DNA of 64,000 nucleotides, taken from NCBI GenBank assembly GCA_028709385.1, contig JAQVXD010000006.1:30083-94082 (forward strand). The letters are read 5' to 3'. Below are positions 48,925 to 58,593 of this stretch, one piece after another (position 1 is the first letter of the stretch; every line of letters begins with the position of its first letter). This stretch comes from Fermentimonas sp. (lineage in GTDB: Bacteria; Bacteroidota; Bacteroidia; Bacteroidales; Dysgonomonadaceae). The translations under genes were made by a program, and so were the position numbers. The notes beneath the pieces were generated by a model. The model did not search any database, was not told where the DNA came from, and saw only the letters and a list, made by a program, of their open reading frames with translations.

Positions 48925-49749
48925 TCAGAATTCAATTTTTGCTGATAAAACATTTCGTTCAAGAACGTGCAAATCGACATGTTGTCCTACCTCAATACCT
49001 TTAAGTGACAACTGATCCTTTGTAGTGTCAAATGCCAGCTGAGGGTTATTATTGTCACCACTCAGATGACAGAGCCAGATATTGCGTAGTTCAGATGAAA
49101 AATTATTTGCAAGAAACTCTGCTGTCTCGCGGTTACTCAGGTGTCCGGTACCGGAGGTTATTCTTCGTTTAAGATGCCACGGGTAGCGCCCGTTATTCAG
49201 CATATCTTCGTCATAGTTACTTTCAATAACCAGATGGTTAGCCTTGCATATATATTTGGCAACCTCATCTGTTATGGCACCCACATCAGTAGCCAGAGTC
49301 ATTTTCTGACCTCCAAATTCCAGGTAATATCCTGCATTGTCATTACTGTCGTGTGGCACATCAAATGGAGTAATTCTAAAGTCCTCTATCTGAAAAGTTT
49401 TGCCTTTCTCTATATATTTAGCCGATCCGTTTAAGCTGTTTTGTATAAGCGGACTGTTTTTTATACCTCTGTGTACTTCACGTGTGGCATATACAGGGAT
49501 GTGAAGTTTTTCTCCAAGATAACCTACAGATTTAATATGGTCGTAGTGATCGTGTGTAATTAATACAGCCATTATCGATGAAATATTGACTCCATGCTCA
49601 GCGAGCCTTTTTTTGATGACACGCGGACCGATTCCGGCATCTATAAGTATACCGTAGTATGAGTTTCCCAAATAGTAACAATTGCCACAGCTGCCGCTGC
49701 TAAGGCTGAAAAAAGAAAATCGCTCCGACGGGAAAAGTTTATATTGCAT
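48925..49749 (-). CDS. MBL-fold metallohydrolase (YycJ/WalJ-like)
   Basis: SLSSGSCGNCYYLG; VLITHDHYDHIKSVG; HLSGDNNNPQLA. Confidence 0.92.
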   Translation of the reverse strand: MQYKLFPSERFSFFSLSSGSCGNCYYLGNSYYGILIDAGIGPRVIKKRLAEHGVNISSIMAVLITHDHYDHIKSVGYLGEKLHIPVYATREVHRGIKNSPLIQNSLNGSAKYIEKGKTFQIEDFRITPFDVPHDSNDNAGYYLEFGGQKMTLATDVGAITDEVAKYICKANHLVIESNYDEDMLNNGRYPWHLKRRITSGTGHLSNRETAEFLANNFSSELRNIWLCHLSGDNNNPQLAFDTTKDQLSLKGIEVGQHVDLHVLERNVLSAKIEF

Positions 49750-49754
49750 ATTAA

Positions 49755-51917
49755 TTACAAAGATAATAAGTTTTTGTCGAAGTAGAGTGTGATATGTTCA
49801 TGAAGATGAACACGATCAGGTCCTGTCATATTGTGCCCGTGACCCGGGTATACAAACAAGTCAGGATGCTTCCTTTCCTTTATACATGCTTTTATGAACT
49901 GAGAGCTGTGCTGCATAACTACTGTCGGATCCTCATCACCATGAATAATCAGTAATCTTGATTGCAGCTTGTCAGCTTTATTCAGTAAACTGGTTTCTTC
50001 GTAACCCTCAGTGTTTTCCTGTGGCTTGTCCATATATCTCTCGCCATACATAACTTCATAATAACTCCAATCAGTAACGGGTCCCCCTGCAACACCAACT
50101 TTAAAAACATCAGGGTAGCGAAGCAGCATGTTTATAGTCATAAATCCACCGTAGCTCCACCCGTGTATTCCCATTTTATCAGTATCTACATAAGGGAGTA
50201 ATCTCAGAAATTCTACACCCTTCATTTGATCTTTTGACTCTTCAACTCCTAATTGCCTGTGTGTTATATTCTCAAAGTCAAAACCTCTGTAAGCTGTTCC
50301 ACGGTTGTCCATCACAAAAACCAGATACCCTTTTTGAGCCATATACAATTCCCAACCGCCTGAACCGTATCGCCAGCGGTTGTTAACCATTTGGGAGTGA
50401 GGGCCGCCATAAACATAAACAGCAACGGGGTACTTCTTATTTTCATCGAAATCGGCAGGCTTTACAAGCCGGTAGTACAGCTCACTCTTCCCGTCTGCAG
50501 CTTTTATCTTACCAATCTCTACAGCAGGAATATTATTATAACCCTCAAATGGATTAACGGCAAATGAAAGTTGTTCTGATCTTTGATTACGGGTGTCAAT
50601 CAGACTGACTTCACCCGGATTGTCGTGTGATGAAAAGCGATCTGTCAAGTATCTTCCTGATAGACTCAGTGATGCCGAGTGCATTCCAGGTATTGAACTG
50701 TGTTGTGATATTTTTCCGTTCTTCAGGTTTACACTAAAAATGTGCCGTTCAAGAGGAGTTGGATTGGTGGATACAAAATAGAGATTGTTTCCTTTATCAT
50801 CAAAACCAATAACATCTGTAACCTCCCATTCGCCGGCTGTCAACTGCTTCATCAAATTCCCTGATGTTTCATATAGATACAGATGGTTAAATCCATTTCT
50901 TTTACTCTGCCATATAAATTGATCAGTCTTGTTTGTTACGAATAACAGAGGGTTTTGAGGTTCAACATATTTGGGATGTTTTTCTTCAAATAATGTCTTT
51001 TCGAAATCACCTGAAGATGCATTATAACAGTTGAGTTTCAAATGATTTTGTTCCCTGTTGAGTTCTGCTGCGTATATGTGTTCACCGTCAGGACTCCATG
51101 AGACATTTGTAAGATAGTGATCGTCGGGCTCTCCTGTTTTCAAATAAGTGACCCGCCCGCTGTTGATATCGAATACTCCAATTGTAACCTGGTGACTGGT
51201 CATTCCTGCCATGGGGTATTTTATCGATTTCAGTTGTGCCACTCTTGCCGACATATCAACAATGGGGTAGGAGGTGACCATTGTTTCATCCATTCTGTAG
51301 AAGGCGATTTTATCGTTCTGAGGAGACCAAAAGATTCCACTGTTAATTCCAAACTCGTTTCTGTGAACAGACTGCCCGCTGATAATATCTTTACAATTAT
51401 CACTTGTTATCTGCTTTTCATTTCCATTTTTATCAAGTAGATAGAGATTGTTTTCTTTAGTATACGCCAACAGGTTTTTATCGTGAGATAAAATGTAATT
51501 TGCACTCATTTCGGGATAACTGAAATAGGCAGTGATTGTTTTTTTCTCATAGTCAAATACACCTGTCCCATTATTTGTATTAAAAGATACTGAAGGACTT
51601 CCCTCTCTGGAAAAAGTAACTGAGTTTACTCTGTTTGAGTTTTCCTTTAATTGTACCAGAATGTCATCATAAGTAAAAAGGAGTGATTTCTCACTCAATT
51701 TAGAAGGATTACAATAAATCCATACTGAATCTTTTCCTGTTTCTATCAGCATGTTTCCGTTCCACTGGTAATTAACCGGTAATCGCGGAGAATATTTGCT
51801 GTATTCAGTTCCTCCCGGAATGAGTTGTTCCAGAGTGAATATATTATCTGATTGAGCCGAGCTGCCAAAAGAAAATGTAAAAGCGATCAGCAGAGTAATA
51901 AATGAGATTCTTTGCAT
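49755..51917 (-). CDS. S9B dipeptidyl-peptidase IV family protein
   Basis: Signal peptide; GGPHSQMVNNRW; HGWSYGGFMT; HGDEDPTVVMQHSSQF; GHGHNM. Confidence 0.94.
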   Translation of the reverse strand: MQRISFITLLIAFTFSFGSSAQSDNIFTLEQLIPGGTEYSKYSPRLPVNYQWNGNMLIETGKDSVWIYCNPSKLSEKSLLFTYDDILVQLKENSNRVNSVTFSREGSPSVSFNTNNGTGVFDYEKKTITAYFSYPEMSANYILSHDKNLLAYTKENNLYLLDKNGNEKQITSDNCKDIISGQSVHRNEFGINSGIFWSPQNDKIAFYRMDETMVTSYPIVDMSARVAQLKSIKYPMAGMTSHQVTIGVFDINSGRVTYLKTGEPDDHYLTNVSWSPDGEHIYAAELNREQNHLKLNCYNASSGDFEKTLFEEKHPKYVEPQNPLLFVTNKTDQFIWQSKRNGFNHLYLYETSGNLMKQLTAGEWEVTDVIGFDDKGNNLYFVSTNPTPLERHIFSVNLKNGKISQHSSIPGMHSASLSLSGRYLTDRFSSHDNPGEVSLIDTRNQRSEQLSFAVNPFEGYNNIPAVEIGKIKAADGKSELYYRLVKPADFDENKKYPVAVYVYGGPHSQMVNNRWRYGSGGWELYMAQKGYLVFVMDNRGTAYRGFDFENITHRQLGVEESKDQMKGVEFLRLLPYVDTDKMGIHGWSYGGFMTINMLLRYPDVFKVGVAGGPVTDWSYYEVMYGERYMDKPQENTEGYEETSLLNKADKLQSRLLIIHGDEDPTVVMQHSSQFIKACIKERKHPDLFVYPGHGHNMTGPDRVHLHEHITLYFDKNLLSL

Positions 51918-51919
51918 GA

Positions 51920-52873
51920 TTAAAATGTCTTTCCTGAAATGTTTTTCAAGGTTTTGTTATAATTCTCTATCATATCTTTTATAACCTCAGAAGCAGGTAT
52001 TATCTCTCTGATATCGGAAGCAATCTGTCCAATCTCCAATTCTCCTTCAGTAAGGTCTCCTTCAAAAACACCTTTTTTAGATCTTCCCCTCCCTAAAAAT
52101 GCACGCAATTCTTCAGCTGTAGCCCCCTTGTCTTCCATTTCCTGAACCTGTTTATAGAATTCATTTTTAACTAATCGTACAGGGGATACTTTTTTTAGTG
52201 AAACGGAAGTGTCCCCTTCATTCAGGGTAATACATTTTTGTTTAAAAGCATCACTGGCTGAGCTTTCTACAGTCAGTGCAAAACGAGTGCCTACCTGAAC
52301 ACCTTCTGCGCCAAGTGCTATAGCCGCAGCCATTGATTCTCCCGAAGAAATGCCACCTGCAGCAATCAGTGGCAGGTCTGTTGCTTTTCTCACCTGTGGG
52401 ATTAATGTAAATGTTGTGGTTTCCTCTCTTCCGTTATGACCTCCCGCTTCAAAGCCTTCAGCAACAATTGCGTCAACATCGGCTTCAGTGGCTTTAATGG
52501 CAAACTTGGAACTGGATACGACATGGGCTACTTTAATTCCATTTTCCTTAAGTTTGGATGTCCATGTTTTAGGATTCCCTGCAGATGTAAATACTATAGG
52601 TACTTTCTCTTCAATTACAATCTGCATTATTTCCTCAATTTGAGGATACATAAGAGGGATATTTACGCCAAAAGGTTTATCTGTTGCACTTTTGCATTTC
52701 TGTATATGTTCGCGTAAAGTGTCAGGATGCATTGATCCTGCGCCTATCAAACCCAATCCTCCCGAGTTGCTTACAGCTGATGCAAGTCTCCAGCCACTGC
52801 ACCATACCATACCGGCCTGAATTATAGGATATTTTATCTCGAAAAGGGAGCATACTCTGTTACTGTTCATCAT
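51920..52873 (-). CDS. Nitronate monooxygenase / FabK-like FMN enzyme
   Basis: YPIIQAGMVWCSGWRLASAVSNSGGLGLIGAGSM; EGFEAGGHNGREE; AAGGISSGESMAAAIALGAEGVQVGTRF. Confidence 0.9.
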   Translation of the reverse strand: MMNSNRVCSLFEIKYPIIQAGMVWCSGWRLASAVSNSGGLGLIGAGSMHPDTLREHIQKCKSATDKPFGVNIPLMYPQIEEIMQIVIEEKVPIVFTSAGNPKTWTSKLKENGIKVAHVVSSSKFAIKATEADVDAIVAEGFEAGGHNGREETTTFTLIPQVRKATDLPLIAAGGISSGESMAAAIALGAEGVQVGTRFALTVESSASDAFKQKCITLNEGDTSVSLKKVSPVRLVKNEFYKQVQEMEDKGATAEELRAFLGRGRSKKGVFEGDLTEGELEIGQIASDIREIIPASEVIKDMIENYNKTLKNISGKTF

Positions 52874-52900
52874 ATTTTAATTGATTTATTTCCGATAAAA

Positions 52901-52920
52901 CTGATATATATTTATATCAG
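52901..52920. repeat. Short perfect palindrome in divergent NMO/purD intergenic region
   Basis: CTGATATA-TATT-TATATCAG. Confidence 0.8.
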
Positions 52921-53000
52921 GTGAAAAAGGACATCCAATATGCAAAGATAACAATTACTCCATTTTAATGTAACTCATCTTTTAAATTGATTTTTTTTAG

Positions 53001-53008
53001 TAGCTTTG
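53001..53008 (+). promoter_or_regulatory. Candidate -7 promoter element (TAGCTTTG) upstream of purD
   Basis: Matches TAnnTTTG; 31 nt upstream of ATG 53039. Confidence 0.4.
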
Positions 53009-53038
53009 TATAAACTTCAAAATATAATTATAGATTTT

Positions 53039-54319
53039 ATGAATGTCCTTATTCTTGGATCCGGAGGCCGGGAGCACGCTTTGGCGTGGAAAATACGTAA
53101 GAGCAGTTACTTAAACAATTTGTATATTGCCCCGGGTAATGCAGGAACAGCTATGCTTGGTACCAATGTCCATTTCAGCGTAACTGATTTTGCATCGATG
53201 AAGGAATTCTCTTTAAGTCACGATATCGATATGATTGTTGTCGGACCTGAAGATCCTCTTGTTCAGGGAGTCTATGATTTTTTCCATGAAGATGAAGATA
53301 TATGCCATATTGCTGTAATAGGTCCCTCACGTGAAGGAGCACAATTAGAAGGCAGTAAGGATTTTGCCAAGAAGTTTATGCATCGTCATAACATTCCTAC
53401 AGCTCGTTATAAATCAGTTACGCTTGATAATATCACCGAAGGAAATGCTTTCCTTGATACTCTTACTGCGCCGTATGTTCTTAAAGCAGACGGATTGGCA
53501 GCGGGAAAAGGTGTACTTATAATAGATGATTTAAACTACGCAAAGCAGATGCTTTGGGAGATGTTAAACGGTAAATTCGGTAATGCTGGTAACAAGGTAG
53601 TCATTGAAGAGTTTTTATCTGGAATTGAGTGTTCTGTTTTTGTTCTGTCTGACGGAACTTCATTTAAGATTCTACCTGTTGCTAAAGACTACAAACGTAT
53701 TGGTGAAGGTGACACCGGATTAAATACCGGTGGAATGGGAGCTGTTTCTCCTGTGCCTTTTGCCAATAATGAATACATGGAGAAAGTGAGAACAAGTATA
53801 GTAGAACCAACAGTTGAAGGTCTTAAGAAAGAAAATATAGATTATAAGGGTTTTATATTTATCGGACTGATAAATGTTGACGGAGATCCTAAGGTGATTG
53901 AGTATAACGTGCGAATGGGAGATCCTGAATCAGAAGTTGTAATACCACTCATTAAATCAGATTTGCTGGACCTGTTTATTGGTGTAACCACAGAAACACT
54001 GGAGCAGAGAAAACTGGAAATTGATGATAGACATGCTGCAACCGTGATGATGGTTTCCGGAGGATATCCCGAAGATTATGAAAGAGGTAAAGTGATTGCA
54101 GGTCTTAATACGATAATAGACAGTATGGTATTTCATGCCGGAACAGCTCTACTAAACGATCAGGTAATTACTGCAGGAGGGAGAGTGTTGTCTGTAACCT
54201 CTTTCGGTAACAACATGGAAGAAGCCCTGCAGACTTCTTATAAAAATATTCAGAAGATAAATTTTGAGAAGAGTTATTACAGAAAAGATATTGGCTTCGA
54301 TCTTCAATCCGATTTTTAA
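53039..54319 (+). CDS. purD: Phosphoribosylamine--glycine ligase; ORF open from 53006
   Basis: MNVLILGSGGREHALAWKI; VLKADGLAAGKGVLI; GLNTGGMGAVSP; RMGDPE. Confidence 0.97.
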   Translation: MNVLILGSGGREHALAWKIRKSSYLNNLYIAPGNAGTAMLGTNVHFSVTDFASMKEFSLSHDIDMIVVGPEDPLVQGVYDFFHEDEDICHIAVIGPSREGAQLEGSKDFAKKFMHRHNIPTARYKSVTLDNITEGNAFLDTLTAPYVLKADGLAAGKGVLIIDDLNYAKQMLWEMLNGKFGNAGNKVVIEEFLSGIECSVFVLSDGTSFKILPVAKDYKRIGEGDTGLNTGGMGAVSPVPFANNEYMEKVRTSIVEPTVEGLKKENIDYKGFIFIGLINVDGDPKVIEYNVRMGDPESEVVIPLIKSDLLDLFIGVTTETLEQRKLEIDDRHAATVMMVSGGYPEDYERGKVIAGLNTIIDSMVFHAGTALLNDQVITAGGRVLSVTSFGNNMEEALQTSYKNIQKINFEKSYYRKDIGFDLQSDF

Positions 54320-54330
54320 TTAATCAGATA

Positions 54331-55350
54331 ATGCATCCTGTTGTAAAATCCTTTCGTGAAAATTTCGTAGAAGGGCGTTTTGTAATTGTACTTACAACCC
54401 TTTTTGTAATTGGAATGAGAGTTTTTCTATATTTAGAAAGGGGGTTGCCTGAAATTATGGTTGTCAATGATAATTTTCTTTGGCAACCTTTAGCACATCT
54501 TTTTGAAGATCCTTTAGTTTCGTTTATTGCATCCACTCTTTCTGTAATTATAATATCATGGATCCTATTCTCTATTAACAACAGATACAGCATAGTTCGT
54601 TCACGATCCAACCTGCCATACACAGCTCCTTTGTTTTTCTTGAGTCTTCACCCTTACTGTCTGGTGATGACAGGCAATTACGTTGCGATAATTTTTATTC
54701 TTTTTTCTATAATTCCTTTGCTGGAGTCGTACCAGAAACCTAATTCATACCTCTATTCATTCAGGTCATCTATCCTTATTGCCGTTGCTTCACTTTTTCA
54801 AGTTTATGCACTTGTACTGATACCCTTATGGTGGAGAGGAGAGAAGGCGATGCGGGGACCGCAGCTGCACTCTTTTATTGCTTCTCTTTTTGGAGTTTTT
54901 CTTGTATATATCACTCTGTTTTCTGTTTATTTTGTTTTAGATGATATTGATAGTTTCCTCCTACCGTTAAGTAATTTCATAAGTTTCTCTATTCCGGATA
55001 TGCCTGTATATACTTTATATGAATGGTTGGCAGTCATTCTTATTGCGATTTTCTTTACTATAATTATAGTCCTCAGTGTAAATGAGTATGCACGTGATAA
55101 GGTGCTAACTCTTAGCCTGATGCGATTTACGGTTTACCTTATAGTCATTTTATCTATTATGCAGATTGTTTACTGGAAAGAGACGCTTTTCTATATTGTA
55201 CTTTCTGTAACCCTTATGTCTGTACTATATTCTTATTTTTATTCAAGGACAGAATCCAGAAGGCATATCTATCTTGCGTATTCAATGATGCTTTTATTGA
55301 TGATTTTTTATCTTTCACACTATTTTCCTGAAACCTTTTTAATAGTCTGA
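54331..55350 (+). CDS. DUF6427-like multi-pass membrane protein
   Basis: About ten hydrophobic helices; downstream of purD as in related Bacteroidetes. Confidence 0.65.
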   Translation: MHPVVKSFRENFVEGRFVIVLTTLFVIGMRVFLYLERGLPEIMVVNDNFLWQPLAHLFEDPLVSFIASTLSVIIISWILFSINNRYSIVRSRSNLPYTAPLFFLSLHPYCLVMTGNYVAIIFILFSIIPLLESYQKPNSYLYSFRSSILIAVASLFQVYALVLIPLWWRGEKAMRGPQLHSFIASLFGVFLVYITLFSVYFVLDDIDSFLLPLSNFISFSIPDMPVYTLYEWLAVILIAIFFTIIIVLSVNEYARDKVLTLSLMRFTVYLIVILSIMQIVYWKETLFYIVLSVTLMSVLYSYFYSRTESRRHIYLAYSMMLLLMIFYLSHYFPETFLIV

Positions 55351-55462
55351 AATCTAAAAACAATATCTGCTTTTTAGTTGTTTATTTAATGAGCTCTTTT
55401 GATAATCAGGCAAGTAGGTCTTGCCGTACATCAATAGTGACGAAAAAATTAAGGAGGTTTAT

Positions 55463-55963
55463 ATGAAAAAATTTACAACTTATGGTCTGTTATCACTTTT
55501 CACCATTATTTTCCTTTCTGCTTGCGGAAGTACACAAACAGCTGCAGAAAGAGCACAGTTAGCAGCTGAAATAGAGGATGCCGTAGAGATGTCTGACTTT
55601 ACCTTTGAAGCCACTTATGCATATCCAACCGGTTTTAAATCAATTTATCTTTCTCCATACTATGAAGTTAAGGTTTCGGCTGATACTGTAAAGGCTTATT
55701 TGCCATACTATGGAAGAGCATACACAGCACCTATTGATCCACGTGAAGGCGGATATAATTTTACAAGTACAGATTTTGTGTATGAGGTTATCTCTGGGAA
55801 AAGAGCTGGCAACTGGCTAGTGAATATAATAATTAATGACCTCGATCGGCAGGTTGTGTTTAATTTTGATATTTACGAGAACGGAACCGGACGGCTGAGC
55901 GTAAATGATGTCAACCGTCAGGCAATTTCGTATCATGGAAATATTAAAACTGAAAAAGAGTAA
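55463..55963 (+). CDS. DUF4251 domain lipoprotein; ORF open from 55421
   Basis: MKKFTTYGLLSLFTIIFLSACGS lipobox; YLPYYGRAYTAPIDPREGGYNFTSTDF. Confidence 0.88.
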   Translation: MKKFTTYGLLSLFTIIFLSACGSTQTAAERAQLAAEIEDAVEMSDFTFEATYAYPTGFKSIYLSPYYEVKVSADTVKAYLPYYGRAYTAPIDPREGGYNFTSTDFVYEVISGKRAGNWLVNIIINDLDRQVVFNFDIYENGTGRLSVNDVNRQAISYHGNIKTEKE

Positions 55964-57598
55964 TTATTTTAATTTATCTTTTAGGTTTTCTGGCAGATAA
56001 AAGGTCTCATTTTTGTCAATATAAACAACAACTGAGCCAATATCGAAAGGATTGCCGTTCAAAATACCCACTGAAGAATAAGCTTTTATCTCCAGGTGGT
56101 TATTCCTGTTTCGTATGTTAAGTACAGGGAAATCAGGATCAGAATTATTTATTTCTGTTTCCATTCCATCGAATACTTCTGTATGTTTTACAAAGATCCT
56201 GTCTGACAGATCCTGCAGACTGGTTTCAAGTCCTGTCACCTTTTGCAGATACTCATTCACCTGAGTGTTGGTTAAGTGACCCGAAGGAATATCCCCTTGA
56301 GGGTGGTACGCTGCAACCAGTACCTCCTCACCTGTGTGGCCTCCTGTTGTAAATCCAAAACACATACGCGAGTTGAGAATATTCACGATATTATGTGCCA
56401 TGTTATTGCTTGTGCCAACTTTAGTGTAATCACCTTCGTGATAATTTCTGGAAGATAATAACGACTGCAGTTCTTCATCAGTAATATCGATACCTGTGTA
56501 CTCCCTGAATTCAGTTTTTATACTGTCTGGATTGGTTTTTATTAAAATTGATTCAAGTCCGTTTGCACTTAATTTAATCCCGGAAACTGTTTCAAACAAT
56601 TGGTCTATTGTAAGCTTGTCATACCCGGGACAGTTTTTTGAACCTATTGTAAATCCACTGTTACCATGGTCCGAAAGTATTATTACAGCAGTATTCCCAT
56701 CCTTTCTTGCGAACTCAAGTGCTTTTCCTGCAGCTTCATCAAATGCAAGGTATTCATCTATAATTGTTGCTGCATCGTTTGCATGAGCAGCCCAGTCAAC
56801 CTGACTCCCTTCTACCATAAGAAAGAATCCGTTTTCATTTTTAGAGAGAACTTCAAGAGCTTTAGCGGTCATCTCGGCAAGAGAAGGAATTCTGTCCGGA
56901 TTTCTGTCAATGTTGTATGGTAGTGCTCTTTCACCAAAAAGAGCCCATACCTTCCCTTTACCGTTGTAGTTTAACAATGCTTTTTTATCATCCTGAATAA
57001 GCGAAATGTTTTTGTTTTTGAAATGCTGTTTAATATCATCAGTAAGTATGCTGTTGCCGCCACCAAACATTACATCCAGATTTTGATATGCCATTTGTGG
57101 TGCTATTGCTTTATAATTGCTCCTTGAATGATAATGAGCTGAAAAATCAGCTGGGGTAGCATGAGGAAATTCACTTGTTACAACAAGTCCCACTGCCTTG
57201 TTTTTTTCTATTTTTGATGCTTCAAGAATTGTAGCAGCAGGCTGATAAGTACGTTCAGAGTTAACTTCATGAATATCATTATCCGAAGCTTCAGGGTGTA
57301 TTGCAACATTCCCTGTTTGTTGTAATACTCCTGTTGCGTAAGTCGAACCTGTAGGTGCTGAGTCACCGATTGGTGCATTGGACGAGAATGTTGTTACTGT
57401 TCCTGAGATATAGGGATCAATATTTAATCCCTCACCTAAACCGTTGTAATGCTTAAACCACCTCGCTGCTGAGTATACGCCTATTGATGTTCCGTCCGGA
57501 ATCATCACTATAACATTCTTAACCGGTCTTACCTCTTGAGATAAAACAAGTATCGGGAAAAGTAGCAGTAGCAGTATTATATTTGATATTTTCTTCAT
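55964..57598 (-). CDS. Alkaline phosphatase
   Basis: VIVMIPDGTSIGVYSAARW; GDSAPTGSTYATG; EGSQVDWAAHAND; ILSDHGNSG; TGGHTGEEVLVAAY. Confidence 0.94.
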   Translation of the reverse strand: MKKISNIILLLLLFPILVLSQEVRPVKNVIVMIPDGTSIGVYSAARWFKHYNGLGEGLNIDPYISGTVTTFSSNAPIGDSAPTGSTYATGVLQQTGNVAIHPEASDNDIHEVNSERTYQPAATILEASKIEKNKAVGLVVTSEFPHATPADFSAHYHSRSNYKAIAPQMAYQNLDVMFGGGNSILTDDIKQHFKNKNISLIQDDKKALLNYNGKGKVWALFGERALPYNIDRNPDRIPSLAEMTAKALEVLSKNENGFFLMVEGSQVDWAAHANDAATIIDEYLAFDEAAGKALEFARKDGNTAVIILSDHGNSGFTIGSKNCPGYDKLTIDQLFETVSGIKLSANGLESILIKTNPDSIKTEFREYTGIDITDEELQSLLSSRNYHEGDYTKVGTSNNMAHNIVNILNSRMCFGFTTGGHTGEEVLVAAYHPQGDIPSGHLTNTQVNEYLQKVTGLETSLQDLSDRIFVKHTEVFDGMETEINNSDPDFPVLNIRNRNNHLEIKAYSSVGILNGNPFDIGSVVVYIDKNETFYLPENLKDKLK

Positions 57599-57734
57599 TT
57601 TGATTTTTTTGTTTTATAAACTTTCAAATTGATAAACGTACAAAGTTATGAAAAAGTTGTTACGTTTTTATCAAGATTGTAATTGCGGCTGTTTATACCA
57701 TTTATTATGATATGGCAAACTGCCTTAATTTAGT

Positions 57735-57742
57735 TATATTTG
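57735..57742 (+). promoter_or_regulatory. Candidate -7 promoter element (TATATTTG) upstream of surE
   Basis: Matches TAnnTTTG; supports ATG at 57793 as start. Confidence 0.45.
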
Positions 57743-57792
57743 TAACTCAAAAAAATAAATCAAGAAATCTATTAAATAAAATTCATAATAAA

Positions 57793-58557
57793 ATGAGTGA
57801 CAAAAAACCACTGATTCTTATAACTAACGATGATGGATATCAGGCAAAAGGTATTGCCGAATTAATAAATGCAATGAAAGGTTTGGGAGATATAATTGTC
57901 TTTGCACCCGACACACACCGCTCAGGTATGTCAAGTGCTATCACAACAGCTCATGCATTGCGTGCCAGAATCTATCACAAGGAAGAAAATCTGACAGCAT
58001 ATATGTGCAACGGCACACCGGTTGACTGTGTAAAACTTGCTCTTAATGAGTTTGTTGACCGAAAGCCCGATCTATTGGTTTCAGGTGTAAATCATGGTTC
58101 CAATGCAGGTATAAGTGTTTTGTATTCAGGTACTGTAGCAGCAGCACTTGAAGGATGTGTGTCTAATATTCCTTCTATTGCATTCTCCTTGTGTGATTTT
58201 ACTCCTGATGCCGACTTTACAGCTACTGCTTCAATTGCACGTAAACTTGCTCAGAAGGTTTTAAGCGACGGGTTACCCAAAGGAATTTGTTTAAATGTGA
58301 ATGTTCCGGTAGGTGAAGTAAAAGGTATAAGAATGACAACGCAAACACAGGGTAAGTGGGTTAATGAATACCAGCGTTCAAAAGATGGTGGCGGAAGAGA
58401 TGTTTTCTGGATGACAGGCAATTTCGAGAACTGGGAGGCAGATAATGAGAATAATGATGAATGGGCTTTATCCAACGGTTATGCTGCTGTGGTGCCTGTT
58501 AAAATTGATATGACGGCACATGATTTGATTCCTGAATTGAAAGAGTGGGAACTTTAA
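57793..58557 (+). CDS. surE: 5'/3'-nucleotidase SurE; ORF open from 57712
   Basis: LILITNDDGYQAKGIAELI; APDTHRSGMSSAIT; NGTPVDCVKLAL; SGVNHGSNAGISVLYSGTVAAA. Confidence 0.97.
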   Translation: MSDKKPLILITNDDGYQAKGIAELINAMKGLGDIIVFAPDTHRSGMSSAITTAHALRARIYHKEENLTAYMCNGTPVDCVKLALNEFVDRKPDLLVSGVNHGSNAGISVLYSGTVAAALEGCVSNIPSIAFSLCDFTPDADFTATASIARKLAQKVLSDGLPKGICLNVNVPVGEVKGIRMTTQTQGKWVNEYQRSKDGGGRDVFWMTGNFENWEADNENNDEWALSNGYAAVVPVKIDMTAHDLIPELKEWEL

Positions 58558-58593
58558 TCCTTGAAAATTGTTCTCAAAGAAAAGGGTACAATT

